DNA of 64,000 nt from Hermodice carunculata. Lineage: Eukaryota > Annelida > Polychaeta > Eunicida > Amphinomidae. The DNA lies in assembly GCA_964020975.1 (NCBI GenBank), contig OZ026618.1:30731306-30795305 (forward strand), given 5' to 3'. The position numbers were made by a program, and so were the translations under genes. The notes beneath the pieces were generated by a model. That model was not told the origin of the DNA. It saw only the letters and a list, made by a program, of their open reading frames with translations, and made no database searches. This document shows positions 48,501 to 57,740 of the stretch, piece by piece; position 1 is the first letter of the stretch; each line of letters opens with the position of its first letter.

Positions 48501-51500
48501 GTTGTGATAACTCTGCTGAAATTGCCATATCTGAGGCATCTGTGTCCAAGAGAAATGCTCCATCCTCCTATGGAAAACCCAGAAGAGGAGAAGAGACTAA
48601 GATTGACTTAAATCGCTCAAATGCCTCTTGATGATTCTCTTGCCAGATGCATTTATGCTTTGGTCCTGTCAACCCATAAAGACATGTAGCAATTTCAGCA
48701 AATCCTGGGATGTGTTCTCGGTGATAATTAACAAATCCCAAGAATGAATCAACTTCTTTGGTATTCTGTGGCACTGGCCAATCTTGAACTGCCTTGATCT
48801 TCTCAGGATCTACCCCAATACCTTCACTGCACACAATCTTTCCTGGGAACTTGATCTCCTTTTGCAAAAACTTGCATGTCTTTGGCTTCAGTTTGATCTC
48901 ATTCTTCTGAAACCTCTGGAACACTTTTAGCAGATTTTCAAGGTGATCAGAAAAGGATTTTCCAGGATCAGCACATCATCCAGAAATGCCAAAACCATTT
49001 TCCAGGTTAGTCCTCACAGCACCAGATTCAGTGTTCGTGTGAAAGTCGCTGGCGCATTGCAAAGACTGAAGGCCATGCGATGATGTTCAAACAGACCATA
49101 CTTGGCAATAAATGCAGGCTTAGGGCAATCAGGCAGTTCTATGGGTATCTGCCAGTAAGAACTGGACTGGTAGAAGATATTACCCCTTAAAGTGTCCAGA
49201 CATTCTTCAATTAATGGTAAGGGGTAAGCGTCTTTCACAGTCACTTTGCTTAGTTTGCGATAATCGATGCACCAACACACTCCACCGTCTTTCTTCCCGA
49301 CCAAAACTGGAGCTGCTGCCCAATCAGATGATGAAAGCTTTATTACACAGATATCAAGCATTTGTTGAAGATGCTACTCTTCCTCCTTCTCAAATCCCAA
49401 AGGAACTCGCCTCATGTGTTGTTTAATTGGCTTAGCTTACTGAGTGTCAATTCGGTGAGTCACATCAGAAAAACAACAAGTCTAGATCATTCTTAGAGAA
49501 AACGTCCATCAGTAGGCCAGCTACTGATTTCTGTTCCTCTGTCCTCAAATTTTCTCCAGTCTTGTCAAGCAAGGGTTGAATGTGTTCTGGTTCAGTGGCA
49601 TTACTGGACCCTAAACCAGAAGAATTATCCGACTTGCTGCCAGAACGCATGCTTTTAGCTGTGACATTGCAGATGAACAGTATCAGTCATATTCGACAGA
49701 CGCTGACCATCTGAGTCAGAAACCGCATTAAGCGGTTGCTTTGAAAAGGAATCTGTACAGGATTCATGGGAGATTGAATCATTTTCCCTGGGGAAACAGA
49801 TATCTGTCATGGCAGATGATAAATGTCTACCAGGTTCAGCTGTCACTGGATCCGAGCTAGATAAAGTTGCATGCAGCTGCACTGCACTACCAACCAAACT
49901 GCTGGGTTCGAGGGTGATGTTTCTGTCACTCAAATTAACCAACACCATTGGTACATGTCTTTGACCTTGGACAAGAACTGTTGGAGAAACCAAATCTGGT
50001 TTTACTGGAATTGGTGTAATGACAAATTCTTTAGCTTGTGCACCTTCTATGAACAAGGCAGTGTTCAAACAACTGTTCTGTGGAATAACAAGTCCTTTAT
50101 CCAGTGTATCCTTCCTTACCTCATGCTGTGACTTTGCCTCCAAAGCATCCCCCTGACTCCCTATTGTGTTCACTGATGTGGGCGCTCACCAGGGTCAGCC
50201 GGTCATCGGCTGATTATTGTTTCCATTGTGCAATTGTCCTAATTAACATGATAACGTAGCCAGGGCCTTTCAGCCAATAGAGTCAGCATTCCTCACCAGT
50301 CAATCAAGATGATAAATTATTAATGAGCAAGGCACTGACGAATCAGGTCTCACTTCCAGTAGTGTGACTCAATGAAGCATGGCGGTCCCCCGGGATGATA
50401 TTTATCAACAGTAGTGCACATTGCAAATGGTGGCGCACGACTGAAAGGATTAACCCCAACACTTCCTCCTCCGAATCAATGTCAATACAAAATATATAAC
50501 TGTCATTCATTCAACTATTAAAATTCTCGTTTGTTTCAAACATTTATTTCAAAATGTCATAATTGATTTGAAGTGCACTGCAACTTGGGGTATGCTGGGT
50601 TGTCTTTTTGTGTTGAAGTTGAACTGGCTGGCATCTTGGATTGTGCATGTGGTGCCATCTACTGCCCAGTCTTTGTTTTGCATAAAAAACTAACTAGACA
50701 GTTGCGTATGTATTCTGATACAGTACTTACCATCTTGACCTTAATCTGCATGTTCAGTTATGTCAAGTTCATTCATTAATCGTAAGAAATCGATCAAAAT
50801 ACAATCCCGGTATCTTGCAAGTGCATATTTGAATCCGCCATTTTTAATTTGCATTCGGACACAAATTACTTTGCCGTAACATTGGTGAACTCCGGAGTGA
50901 CGCACTTGGTCTGACTATTACTGGTCTTTAGTTTAGCATTTAACTTCCATCATACTACGATTAAATTATTGAACCTATAGTAATACTTTTGTGTAACTTC
51001 GGTGAACTCTGGGCATGCATGTGCTCTGAGATTTGTGGATTAACGCTAGCCAAGTCAATAGCTGGTGGAATGTAGATACGTGGCATTTTGTTTACCCTTT
51101 TATTTTATTTTTGATTAAATTAGAATAATTGCAAGGACAAGCAGTCATTTGTGCCAGCCTCTGTATCAATGTTAAAAAAGCATGCATTCCTATCGAGTCA
51201 CAGTCGTGTTTGACAAGTGGACAAGAAAAAATTGCAGAAAACGTGAAAATTACAGTAGCATAATTTGTCCTACGACTTCATGGCAAAGTAAAGTAAGTAA
51301 GCATCTTGGATCATGACTGGAGTTTCTACTCGGTGTGTCTAAGGATATGTTCCATTCCAATCATCTGTGTCAAAAATGTGAAAGACATACAGTTGATTTA
51401 AATTAAAAATGCCAGGAAAGAACAAGGCGATATGATAACCAAATACCACCAAATGCAGAAATTGGATTGGCATAAGAGTGAAACACTCCGCTGTTCATTC

Positions 51501-54500
51501 TTGCAAATGATTTACTGCTTAGTACTGTGAAAAATCTTGAATACACAAATCCTATGATTAGACACCATGCCTCACTTTCTCCCCAAACGCTTAATTTGAT
51601 AGATACAAATGTTGTTCAATTAGCATTACTTCTCAGCATACTATTGTGCATCTGCACTGTTTGACCAATAAGATCTGCGTGCACCATCACACGCTATGCA
51701 GCTTGCCCATCTGAAGAACGGGAGACCCTGACGAGAGCACATCAGAAACACATAGCAATCTAGGGGGATCCTGTGGAGGCAAGCTGTGACTCTCTGTTGC
51801 GACAAAGTACTGCTGGAATAATGTTATCTCCCATGATAACAACATTTTTCTTCAAATCTACTATTCCGTTGTATGACAACAGAAAGTCCAATCCCAGAAG
51901 TAACCGCTCAGTGATAGGTGCTATGAAGACATCACAAGAGTAAGTCTTCTTCCATACTGTAATCCGCATATCCTTTGCAAGATGAGTGGACATATGGCTT
52001 CCTTTGGCAGCACCTTTCAGTGGAACTTCTTCCAAACTTTTAAAGTTTAGATTTATCTTTTTTGTGAGGTCCTCACTAATCACTTGAGCAGCAGTGTTCA
52101 CTACAGTATTGGTATCTGTGAAATTCACAGCCGCTGGTATGATAACATTATACCCTTGCGTCTTTCTAAAGACAACTTCCCTCAACAGGGAACTATTTAC
52201 AGATTAATTGACACTATGGACAGGTGGTATCAGGCCCTCCCTCTCTGCTGGGGTTAGTTGGTGGCCAGAGCCTACAACCCTTTGTTGTTTAACTTCCATG
52301 GAGACGTCTCGGGCGAAGGTGTCTGGAGAACCAGAGGACTTTTTGGGGCATTCTCTTGCAAAGTGCACATGGTTACCACCCCTATAGCAAACACCCATTT
52401 CCTTTGGTGGTGTCCCTGGAGTTTCAGTCTCGGCCGTCTTTGCTAACTCCCAGAGTTATAAGGTACTCTTACCTGTGTGGCACCTATAAAACCCTTGAGG
52501 ATATTAGCCATACTTTATGCCCTCCTCAATGCTGGTCTTCATGGCAGCAGAGATCGATTTTTCCATCGGTGTGGCTATACATGTATCTTGCTTGAGTTTT
52601 CTATCTTTGTCCGTACCCGTGGCTCTGACTGAAAATGCTTCCACATCCTCACCAAATGATCCAGTTTTCACTGATTATTTCCCGAACATAATCTCATAGT
52701 TCTGCTCATGGATTTTCATCTGGTGAAGAGCAGTCTCCAGATCATCCACCTCCTTATTGAGGACCTGTAAAACCACTCTCTGGTAAGTGCAGCCTTTCAT
52801 AGCCATGTTCTGTAGAATGCAGAGAGCCGCACCATCCCCATCAGGACAGTTATCCTGAGACAGATTCTGCCTGCTTGCCACAAATTCTTCAAGCCACTCA
52901 TCACCCTTTTGCTTTAACGTGGACATGGTGGACAATTGTCGCAGAACACTTGCAGTTATAATGTAAGAGTACAGGAATATTATACAGACAAAAGACTATA
53001 AAGTGTGGAGTCATGGTGGCACTACTGATGGTATTAAAGGAAACTAGCATCATAGGTATTAAGGGTATATCAAAATTCATAACTTTGATTTTGAATTGAG
53101 GTGGAACCTCTAAATTTACACCAAATGTGCATTAGGCCAATGACCAAGGTTTGTAAAATTTTGGGTGGCCTTGACCTGTTTTTCAAGGTAATTGAGGACA
53201 TGATAAAGGACACTTAATTTTGCATGTTCAGAAATAAGGTAAACAATGCCAAATGTACCACAAATGTCTATCATGCATCGAATTTGGATATAAGATATAA
53301 TAAAAATTCATAAGATAGAAAAATTTTTCATCAGCATCTCCTTCACCAAGTTGGTGGAGGCTGACCTGGGAAACATCTGTGTGTAAAATCAAAGCATTCC
53401 CTACAACTGTTTTGACAATATTGCAATATATGCACTTGATTGCCATACACATGTACATGTTCAGAAGCAGCACTTATGGCACATAGTCCCAAAGTTTGAT
53501 ATCTAATAGCTTTGTCAAAAATCTACATATCCTTATACTTTTTGCAAAATTTTGTTATCTTTAGTCTGATAATATTCTGATAAAATTCCGTGCAATTCTG
53601 TTCAGCTGTTCTGGAAGGTAACAATAGTCTTAACACACACAAAATTTATCAAAAATATTAATGGTATTGCCACCTGGTGGCCAAAATGTGAACTATGTGA
53701 CCCAAGTGACCCTGCATGCAATGCCCAAGCAATTGGCTAACTGGTTCTTGACAAGAAGATATCTGGACTTTTTTTCTTCAAAAAAATAAAAAGATATACA
53801 AGTTCTTAAAATATAGAAAAATTTGTATCATCATCTCCTTATAAACTTAATAAAGGATCACCTGGCAAACATCCATGTGCAAAACCAAAATATCCCATGC
53901 AACAGTTTTTGAGAAGCAGTCAAAAATGTAAAAAGTCTGATAAATGGACAGACAGACAATGGACACAAGCAGATTCATAAGCTGTGTTTAGTGATACGTC
54001 AGGAGGGCTAATATTTTGTAGTGCTTCTCAATATAAGCCAAAATTGTGGTTTAAAAAAAAATTATATATCTTGTTAATTACGGTAAATTGTATAAAAAAT
54101 AACGATAGAGAATGATCCTGTATTTTGTGATTGCTGATTACAGGCATAAGTCTGTACCTCTGCTCTTTATATTCCTTATCATGTGGTCGCTGATTGGCTG
54201 TTTACAGGTACAAAAAATCGGTGGCTCAGTTGCTTATTCGCTGGAGTGTACAGAGTGGCTTCATAACGATTCCAAAGTCAGTCAAATCTGAGCGCATCAT
54301 TGAAAACTCACAAGTGTTTGACTTTCAGATTTCAGATGATGACATGGCTAAGTTGGTGAGTGGAACAAAATATTGCTTTATTGTCAGTCACACTGCATTG
54401 TTGTCTCCAAAGCAGATCAAATTCCAATGCTATGTCTACTACAGTGGAGCATACATAACATGGAGCTTTGGTCTGGCTTTCAGGCAAGTCCTTTTCCTCA

Positions 54501-56827
54501 TCTTGAAAGACCACCCCTACTGCTACAATTAATCTTAAAAGACATGTAGTCTATCATGGCAGGTACTGTACACTATCATGGGAAGGTTTCCCAACCCAGT
54601 GGGAGGAAAAAAAGTCTTTCAACTGTTGATCCAGTTCTTGATTCAAAAAGGAAAATTTAAGAGTTAAAGGGTTGTAAAGTTACTTATGTCCATAAGTGTG
54701 GTTAATGTACAGAAAATAAGTTTACAAATTACATATTTGTCAGCACTAAATTTGCTGCAGGTGTTTTGTTTCATCTTTTGTGGATCATTTGACATTTAAG
54801 ATGAAGAAATGGTAAGAATACTCATTCTTAACACTCTGCCTCTAAAACTGAACAAGTCCAACTGGCCATCAAGTGTCATCTGCTTCAATGTTTTGACTTA
54901 TTTCAACAGTGAATAAAAAAAATAGGGGGACCACAGTTTGCTCATTTTGCAGGTAGTACATATAATAGACTGGCTTTGCCGTGTTTCTTATTGTATTGTT
55001 ATAGAGTCAGTGAAGAGCCTTGCTACAGGCAAAACTGCAGCCAAGTGTTGTTCTGTGCACTGCTACTGACACAGGCTGTTGCCTTGTCTTTTCCATAACT
55101 GCAGCCAAGAATAGTTCTGTGCACTCCTACAGACACAGACTTTTTTGTCGTCTTTTCCATAACTGCAGTTAAGAGTAATTCTGTGCAGTCCTATAGACAC
55201 AGGCTGTTGTTGCCATGTCTTTTCAATAAAATTGTTTCACATGTGGTACTTGAAGTTGTAATATATAATGCTGACTAGTCATGTAAAAAAACAAAACAAA
55301 ACAAAACAAAAAAAACCCGTACCTTTTCCTTTGGAGATCCCTGAGTAAAATTCCAAGATCTTTCATACCATTTTAGCCAAACTGAATCTTTGTCTGCTGT
55401 TCTGATCATTGATGCTTGCAACCTTTCAGGTATAGTAAGACTGAGTCCCTGTCTGTCTCTGATGTCACTGGATCTTATGCTTGCTATATCATGTTACAGT
55501 GGTCAATTTACAGACAGTACTGAGTAAAAACTAGGCTAGCACTATCCATTAGCCAAATAGCCAGTGGCTAAAAAGTCAGATTTGGATAATGCAATTTTGT
55601 GAGCTATAGCCAAGTTTGAAAGGCATTTTTCATAGTGATGGACTAAACATTGAAGTCGATAATCTAGAATACATCCCAACTCCTCCAAGATTAGCTTGCA
55701 GCAGAAGACTGCAACTAAATGGGAAGAAGCACTGGATGCACTTATTACACTCGATTGAGCCATTTGGCCTCAATGTCATGGGAAAATGAGCTCCCTTGCT
55801 CAGTCTAATGCTAAATTTTTATTGGCTGAGCTCATTTTCCCATGTTATGTATCGCTCAATTAACACATAAAGAGCTAATTTGAAGAAACTGCATAGTTAA
55901 ATGACTTTAGGAAATGCTCCTATGTATTTCCATGGTCCCTGTGCAAGGCTATTGGAGCAACTATTCTGTTCTAATTCTAACAAGCTTAAGATTAGCGCTG
56001 GTTGATCCGTAGAGTCACCAACCTTTTAAGAGTTTTCTTAGGAAAACTCCTTTTTTCAAAGAAAAATTATTTGGAGCAAACATCATGTCTAGCAGGAATA
56101 TGCACGTCCAGCCACTATTGAAACGTAAACAGTTTTTATGTGCCAACCTGGCTATCCAACATATGAAACAGGCAAATGCAGCATTTTCGAACAGTTCTTT
56201 TTGGTTACTGATGAGGAGAAGATATCTCCAAAACTACTCTTAAATCAATACCAAAAAGCCTCTTACATCCACGGCCTTAGTGCTGTCACATTTTCATATT
56301 TCAAAATGTATTGAACTTTTGACGCACACGATATTTTACACAATTATTTGCATTTATCGAGCATAATTTCAAAATATGGAACTTAACTCATGGTTTTGGC
56401 TGGCATAATCAGCATTTGGCTAAAGAGGTTAATGTCACTCTAGCCAAATTGGCTACAGTTGTAAAAGCCCTAATGCCAGTGCAGAAAAAGTAATGATATT
56501 GTCTCATACACATGACTTATTTTTGACTTGTGATTGAGTTCAGTTTACTTTCACAAAGACCATAGAGTAAAGAGTTTGCAAGGAAAGAGTTCCTTTATTC
56601 TACATTGTATTTCATTTGCATGTTACACATGCAAGTCAGCAGGTGTTGAATGTGAATTGACATTACTGCCAAGACCAAAGTCAGGTCGTCACTATTTAGA
56701 CCTGCTACCCATGGAGTAATTCTGGGAAGTCTCTACATGTACCTGTGGTTGTCTTGGATGATTTCAGAATTCGCTTCCTGACTGGTCCTGCAGTTGGAAC
56801 CCAACAGTAAAGCCATGGGTGGCATGA
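34976..56827 (+). CDS. Aldo-keto reductase, six coding exons
   Basis: A cytosolic NADPH-dependent aldehyde/ketone reductase of the aldo-keto reductase superfamily. Coding exons: 34976-35154, 39483-39611, 41787-41891, 43260-43478, 54208-54355, 56768-56827; all junctions are GT-AG and the sum is 840 bases, 279 residues plus stop. The catalytic tetrad is complete: Asp54 and Tyr59 ([12 protein letters not shown]), Lys84 (VFVVTKVW) and His115 (LYLMHQP). Cofactor and barrel motifs also fit: [18 protein letters not shown] and [15 protein letters not shown]. The C-terminus is [10 protein letters not shown]. The length is typical of the short, bacterial/fungal/plant-like branch (about 270-280 residues) rather than the 315-residue vertebrate AKR1 type. 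The substrate cannot be inferred. Introns total about 21 kb and are full of transposons, yet every exon is intact. Confidence 0.93.
35181..35346. mobile_element. pogo-type MITE, family P copy 1 (intron 1)
   Basis: Ends CAGTAAAACCTCATCATAAT and its inverted partner ...TGGTGAGGTTTTAGTG. Ends of CAGT(A/G)AAACCTC type are typical of Tigger/pogo elements. It is the most diverged of three copies (others at 39991 and 59016). Confidence 0.75.
35630..35768. repeat. (TA)n microsatellite in intron 1
   Basis: About 139 bp of alternating AT with GTATGTA interruptions near 35708-35722. Confidence 0.97.
36060..36510 (-). repeat. Reverse copy of the 17-18.9 kb composite repeat
   Basis: In reverse orientation it holds a TGTGTGT...ACACACA hairpin region, a (TTTC)n run at 36155-36222, and the words AATTATGCATATTAGGGGCA and TCATTCCAAC that occur, reversed, at 17041-18600. 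Lies in intron 1 of the aldo-keto reductase gene. Confidence 0.65.
36505..36690 (+). mobile_element. piggyBac-type MITE family B, copy 1, lacking the hairpin
   Basis: Shares GGCATGCAGGTACTTGAATG, GACTAGTTTCACTTTAGTAC and GACTTTAGATGTGATTGGC with the copies at 41455-41710 (reversed) and 44431-44655. Here GTCAACAGCTTTTCTC runs straight into TGGAACTAGAGGCATGC, so the second hairpin arm is absent. Related but more diverged words recur at 36905-37030. Confidence 0.65.
36691..37547. other. Intron 1 DNA, mostly unassigned
   Basis: No coding sequence. Contains the weak family B relic at about 36905-37030 and a short hairpin ATCAAGAGG...CCTCTTGAT at 37277-37302. Confidence 0.4.
37550..37729. mobile_element. 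pogo-type MITE, family Q copy 1
   Basis: 180 bp flanked by TA (37548-37549 and 37730-37731). Inverted ends CAGTGAAACCTGTTTTGAGT and its near-complement. The body contains GACCACCTGCCTT and TATATGACCACTTTTTGG, shared with the copy at 58096-58275, which is also 180 bp. Confidence 0.85.
38107..38345. mobile_element. piggyBac-type MITE family A, full copy
   Basis: TTAA on both sides (38107-38110 and 38342-38345) and inverted ends CCCTTTT / AAAAGGG, the target and end style of piggyBac elements. Near the right end lies a long hairpin (about 38250-38318) with arms GTCAACATCTTTCCCTGGC and GAAGGAAAGTTGTTGAC around the palindrome GAGTTGGGCACTTAGTGCCC. Body words (GTCAAATGTCTGCTTCAGTG, ACTGAGAATTGTAGATGAG) recur at 42245, 54828 and, reversed, 58278. 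Confidence 0.8.
38397..38681. mobile_element. Foldback-type MITE with long inverted arms
   Basis: The two halves are imperfect reverse complements: AACTACTGAATCGTTGG pairs with CCAAGGATTAAGTAGTT, and further in TTTTATTAAATCAATCT pairs with AGATCGATTTAATAAAA. The arms are about 130 bp. It lies in intron 1 next to the family A MITE. The family is not recognised. Confidence 0.65.
38682..39482. other. End of intron 1, no repeat with clear ends
   Basis: AT-rich intron sequence ending in the exon 2 acceptor. No coding potential. Confidence 0.45.
39483..39611 (+). CDS. Aldo-keto reductase exon 2
   Basis: Acceptor TTTCACAG at 39475-39482 and donor GTACGC at 39612. Encodes [20 protein letters not shown] and [20 protein letters not shown], including the catalytic Lys84. 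Confidence 0.93.
39991..40163. mobile_element. pogo-type MITE, family P copy 2
   Basis: 173 bp with TA on both sides (39989-39990, 40164-40165). Inverted ends CAGTGAAACCTCATTATAAC / TTATAATGAGGTTTTACTG. Best preserved of the three family P copies. In intron 2. Confidence 0.85.
40536..40742. mobile_element. MITE candidate with GTTGCCA ends
   Basis: Ends GTGTTGCCAGCCCT and its inverted partner TGGGTTGGCAACAGTG, about 207 bp. The body repeats lipid-like phrases CCTCCCTGATTTT and CTTCCAGAATTTT with no frame. Target duplications are not clear. Confidence 0.5.
40743..41454. other. Intron 2 DNA, no gene seen
   Basis: Contains a T14-15 run at 40981-40995 and otherwise ordinary AT-rich intron sequence. 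Confidence 0.4.
41455..41710 (-). mobile_element. piggyBac-type MITE family B, copy 2, with hairpin
   Basis: Reverse-oriented relative of 44431-44655. Holds the hairpin GTCAACAGTTTTTCTTAG ... CGAGAAAAGCTGTTGAC at 41624-41677 and ends (reverse strand) TAACCCTTCCAGCGCCAAAT, fitting a piggyBac-type CCCTT end. In intron 2. Confidence 0.65.
41787..41891 (+). CDS. Aldo-keto reductase exon 3
   Basis: Acceptor GTCGCAG and donor GTAAGA. Encodes [20 protein letters not shown] and [14 protein letters not shown], with the catalytic His115. Phases match exons 2 and 4. It is too short to have an ATG-started frame of its own. Confidence 0.93.
41892..42244. other. Intron 3 start, no gene seen
   Basis: Contains a C11-12 run at 42109-42120 followed by AAATGGGGGTGGGG. 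No coding potential. Confidence 0.4.
42245..42410 (+). mobile_element. piggyBac-type MITE family A, 5'-shortened copy
   Basis: Shares GTCAAATGTCATCTGCTTCA, ACTGAGAATTATTGATGAG and AAGGAAAGCTGTTGAT with the full copy at 38107-38345 and ends GGGAAAGGGTTAA (TTAA 42407-42410). Only one hairpin arm is present and the left end was not found. Confidence 0.65.
42561..42739. repeat. (TTC)n / (TTCCTC)n microsatellite in intron 3
   Basis: About 179 bp of TTC units with a central block of CTTCCT. The pure pyrimidine strand is able to form triplex DNA. The Leu, Ser and Glu frames over it are artefacts. Confidence 0.97.
43079..43180 (+). pseudogene. Relic duplicate of the start of aldo-keto reductase exon 4
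   Basis: 43079-43180 repeats 43203-43305: GACTGATTTACTTTTGGAAA against GACTGATTTGCTTTTAAAGC, then TTCTAGTTTTT, TTTACTAAG, and codons [14 protein letters not shown] followed by a stop against [15 protein letters not shown] in the true exon. The offset is about 125 bases. It keeps an AG acceptor (ACTAAG, 43129-43130) and would be in phase after exon 3, but soon meets TAA, so it cannot replace exon 4. Confidence 0.8.
43260..43478 (+). CDS. Aldo-keto reductase exon 4
   Basis: Acceptor TTTATTAAG and donor GTATAG. Encodes [40 protein letters not shown] and [20 protein letters not shown]. Preceded at 43079-43180 by a decayed duplicate of its acceptor region and first codons. Confidence 0.93.
43479..44053. 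other. Start of intron 4, repeat debris
   Basis: 43632-43672 resembles, reversed, the AGGATCATCATGATCCT repeat end at 22140-22225. A C12 run lies at 43912-43923. No coding sequence. Confidence 0.4.
44054..44420 (+). repeat. GGCTCTGCTGACC head repeat, copy in intron 4
   Basis: Begins TTTTGGCTCTGCTGACCATA and CCATCCATCCATCC, then TAAACTTTTGCTTGTGAATG and CTATACAGTCAACAGTTTTC. The same order of words occurs at 57343-57740, so these are two copies of one repeat, related to the AGCTCTGCTGA family. Confidence 0.6.
44431..44655 (+). mobile_element. piggyBac-type MITE family B, copy 3, with hairpin
   Basis: Starts TTAACTCTTTAAGTGCCAAG (TTAA 44431-44434). The hairpin at 44463-44519 has arms TCAACAGCTTTTCTC and GAGAAAAGCTGTTGA around GCGCACATTGGGTGC. 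The body matches 36505-36690. Confidence 0.7.
44860..45870 (-). pseudogene. TatD-like metal-dependent nuclease region carried by the Gypsy fossil
   Basis: Downstream of the Gypsy integrase, the reverse strand shows, in order, [34 protein letters not shown] and KVVLETDPP. These are the signature stretches of TatD-family hydrolases, which use two metal ions to cut DNA. A preceding segment (about 45870-45562) has no recognised domain. The order and strand agree with the pol genes, so it reads as an extra 3' coding region of the element rather than as a host gene. An unrelated adjacent insertion is the alternative. The region is in pieces and not functional. I infer, but cannot show, that intact relatives of the element carry this region too. 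Confidence 0.75.
50177..50461 (-). repeat. LTR-like segment, TGTTGGGG...GCGCCCACA (uncertain)
   Basis: 285 bp that, on the reverse strand, begins TGTTGGGGTTAA and ends GCGCCCACA, the TG...CA pattern of long terminal repeats. It lies between the protease and linker parts of the Gypsy fossil. No flanking target duplication was seen and no second copy occurs in the window, so a solo LTR is only one explanation. Confidence 0.3.
50462..51750. other. Unassigned sequence inside the Gypsy fossil
   Basis: Sits between the protease and linker parts. No domain is recognised in any frame. It could be part of the insertion marked by the LTR-like segment next to it. Confidence 0.35.
53100..54010 (-). repeat. 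AGCTCTGCTGA-type repeat, reverse copy in intron 4
   Basis: Reverse of the 20661-21715 type: CCACCTGGTGGCCAAAATG, TGACAAGAAGATATC and GATCACCTGGCAAACATCC are the complements of phrases there. The palindromic head at about 53980-54010 is degenerate. Adjacent to the gag end of the Gypsy fossil. Confidence 0.6.
54208..54355 (+). CDS. Aldo-keto reductase exon 5
   Basis: Acceptor TGTTTACAG and donor GTGAGT. Encodes [20 protein letters not shown] and [20 protein letters not shown], the cofactor-binding IPKS segment. It lies 10.7 kb after exon 4 because intron 4 holds the Gypsy fossil. Confidence 0.93.
54828..54925 (+). mobile_element. piggyBac-type MITE family A, left-end fragment (intron 5)
   Basis: Begins TTAACACTCTGCCTC and continues GCCATCAAGTGTCATCTGCT, TCAATGTTTTGACTTATTTC and AACAGTGAATAA, parallel to 38107-38200. 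The hairpin part is missing. Confidence 0.55.
54926..55654. other. Intron 5 DNA with a small tandem repeat
   Basis: 55015-55235 holds about three units of roughly 70-75 bp (ACTGCAGCCAAG...GTTCTGTGCACT..TAC.GACACAG). Otherwise unassigned; A/C-rich run at 55288-55317. Confidence 0.5.
55655..55840 (+). pseudogene. Retroelement 3' end fragment, second copy
   Basis: Encodes [11 protein letters not shown] and [19 protein letters not shown] then a stop, parallel to 23318-23515, and keeps the same non-coding bases after the stop (GAGCTCCCTTGCTCAGTCTA). Lies in intron 5 of the aldo-keto reductase gene. Confidence 0.5.
55841..56767. other. Remainder of intron 5, no gene seen
   Basis: Bases after 55815 (GGCTGAGCTCATTTTCCCAT) mirror 55779-55800, making a short inverted repeat. 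No coding sequence until the exon 6 acceptor. Confidence 0.4.
56768..56827 (+). CDS. Aldo-keto reductase exon 6 (terminal)
   Basis: Acceptor GATTTCAG then [19 protein letters not shown] and TGA. The W.P motif near the C-terminus is conserved in this family, and phase 0 fits exon 5. No AATAAA was seen close downstream; an ATTAAA lies near 57244. Confidence 0.85.
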   Translation, partial: NSLPDWSCSWNPTVKPWVA

Positions 56828-57342
56828 AGGACACTTCCACATGCACACAAACTTCACAGTCAAGATATACCCCAGGGAAAGTTTATCAAGTCTTCTTGTT
56901 GTGAAGAACCTACACGTGATGGAATGTAGAAATTATATTGCCATGTAACTTTTTTCTCTTAAAAACTTTATCAGAAATGGTCCAGTGTCCTAACGTAATG
57001 TCTCACCTATTTCAGGATCTAAAATTCAAAGCCAAATATCTCTGCAATAGTCATGATCAGCATAGTATTTATTCGTATGTGCTCGACCACAGATGACTTG
57101 AGAATGCATCGTGACAAACAGATATGGCTACACAGTGACAACTGTTTTATAAACAAACAGATAGTGGTGAAACAGGTATGCATCACACTTTTGCGATATT
57201 TCTCAAAAACTACTTGATGAAAATTTTATTCTTGAAGCAATTGATCTGTACATATTAAACTTTAAAAAAATGCAGCTTTTTTTTTTTTTGAATGCTTCTG
57301 TTCTCTAGTGAGAGATGTTCATAGTTGCCGATCAGCTCCTTT
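56828..57342. other. Probable 3' untranslated region and flank
   Basis: Follows the aldo-keto reductase stop codon. No AATAAA is seen; ATTAAA near 57244 is the nearest candidate signal. A T12 run lies at 57279-57290. Confidence 0.35.
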
Positions 57343-57740
57343 TCAGCTCTGCTGACCAAAGGTTGCAGAGATCATGGTGCCACTGGTGTCTCTCGGTCCC
57401 TCGGTAAACTTTTTGCTTGTGAGCGCATTACAGTCCACAGTTTTCAAGATAGCCCTATACACCATATAACTTTCAGGACTTCCAAATGTATAAAAATATA
57501 GGTCAAGTTCAATATTGGTGGTGCCACCTACAGTATTATGTAATACATGGGTCAAAATGTAAATATCGCCTAACTGCTCCAGCATTCTTAATGTTTGATA
57601 GACCTTCATGAGATTTTGGAGGAGGTCAAAATCTCAGTTGCATGTGATACTTGTGGTGCCACCTAGAATTTGATGGAAATTGGGAGCCAAAATATATAAA
57701 GATATAAAATTCCATATCTCAAACAGTAATTGAATTAGAT
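57343..57740 (+). repeat. AGCTCTGCTGACC head repeat, second copy
   Basis: TTTTCAGCTCTGCTGACCAA, TAAACTTTTTGCTTGTGAGC, ACAGTCCACAGTTTTCAAGA and GCCACCTACAGTATTATG follow the same order as the copy at 44054-44420. Confidence 0.6.

Larger units (their letters stand above)
44860..52935 (-). mobile_element. Ty3/Gypsy retroelement fossil inside intron 4
   Basis: Parts in order on the reverse strand: gag C-terminal part with a zinc-knuckle-like segment (52935-52204), protease region (52185-51760, with [15 protein letters not shown]), linker before the reverse transcriptase (50173-49655), reverse transcriptase (49361-48568, with [15 protein letters not shown] and [17 protein letters not shown]), RNase H (48549-48174, with [17 protein letters not shown]), integrase with zinc-binding start, core and tail (48041-46929), a GPY/F-like end (46784-46533, with [11 protein letters not shown]), and a TatD-like region (45870-44860). 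The order RT, RNase H, integrase marks Ty3/Gypsy. It is broken in many places and looks old. Flanking long terminal repeats were not identified. A 1.5-kb stretch of other sequence lies between protease and linker. Confidence 0.85.
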
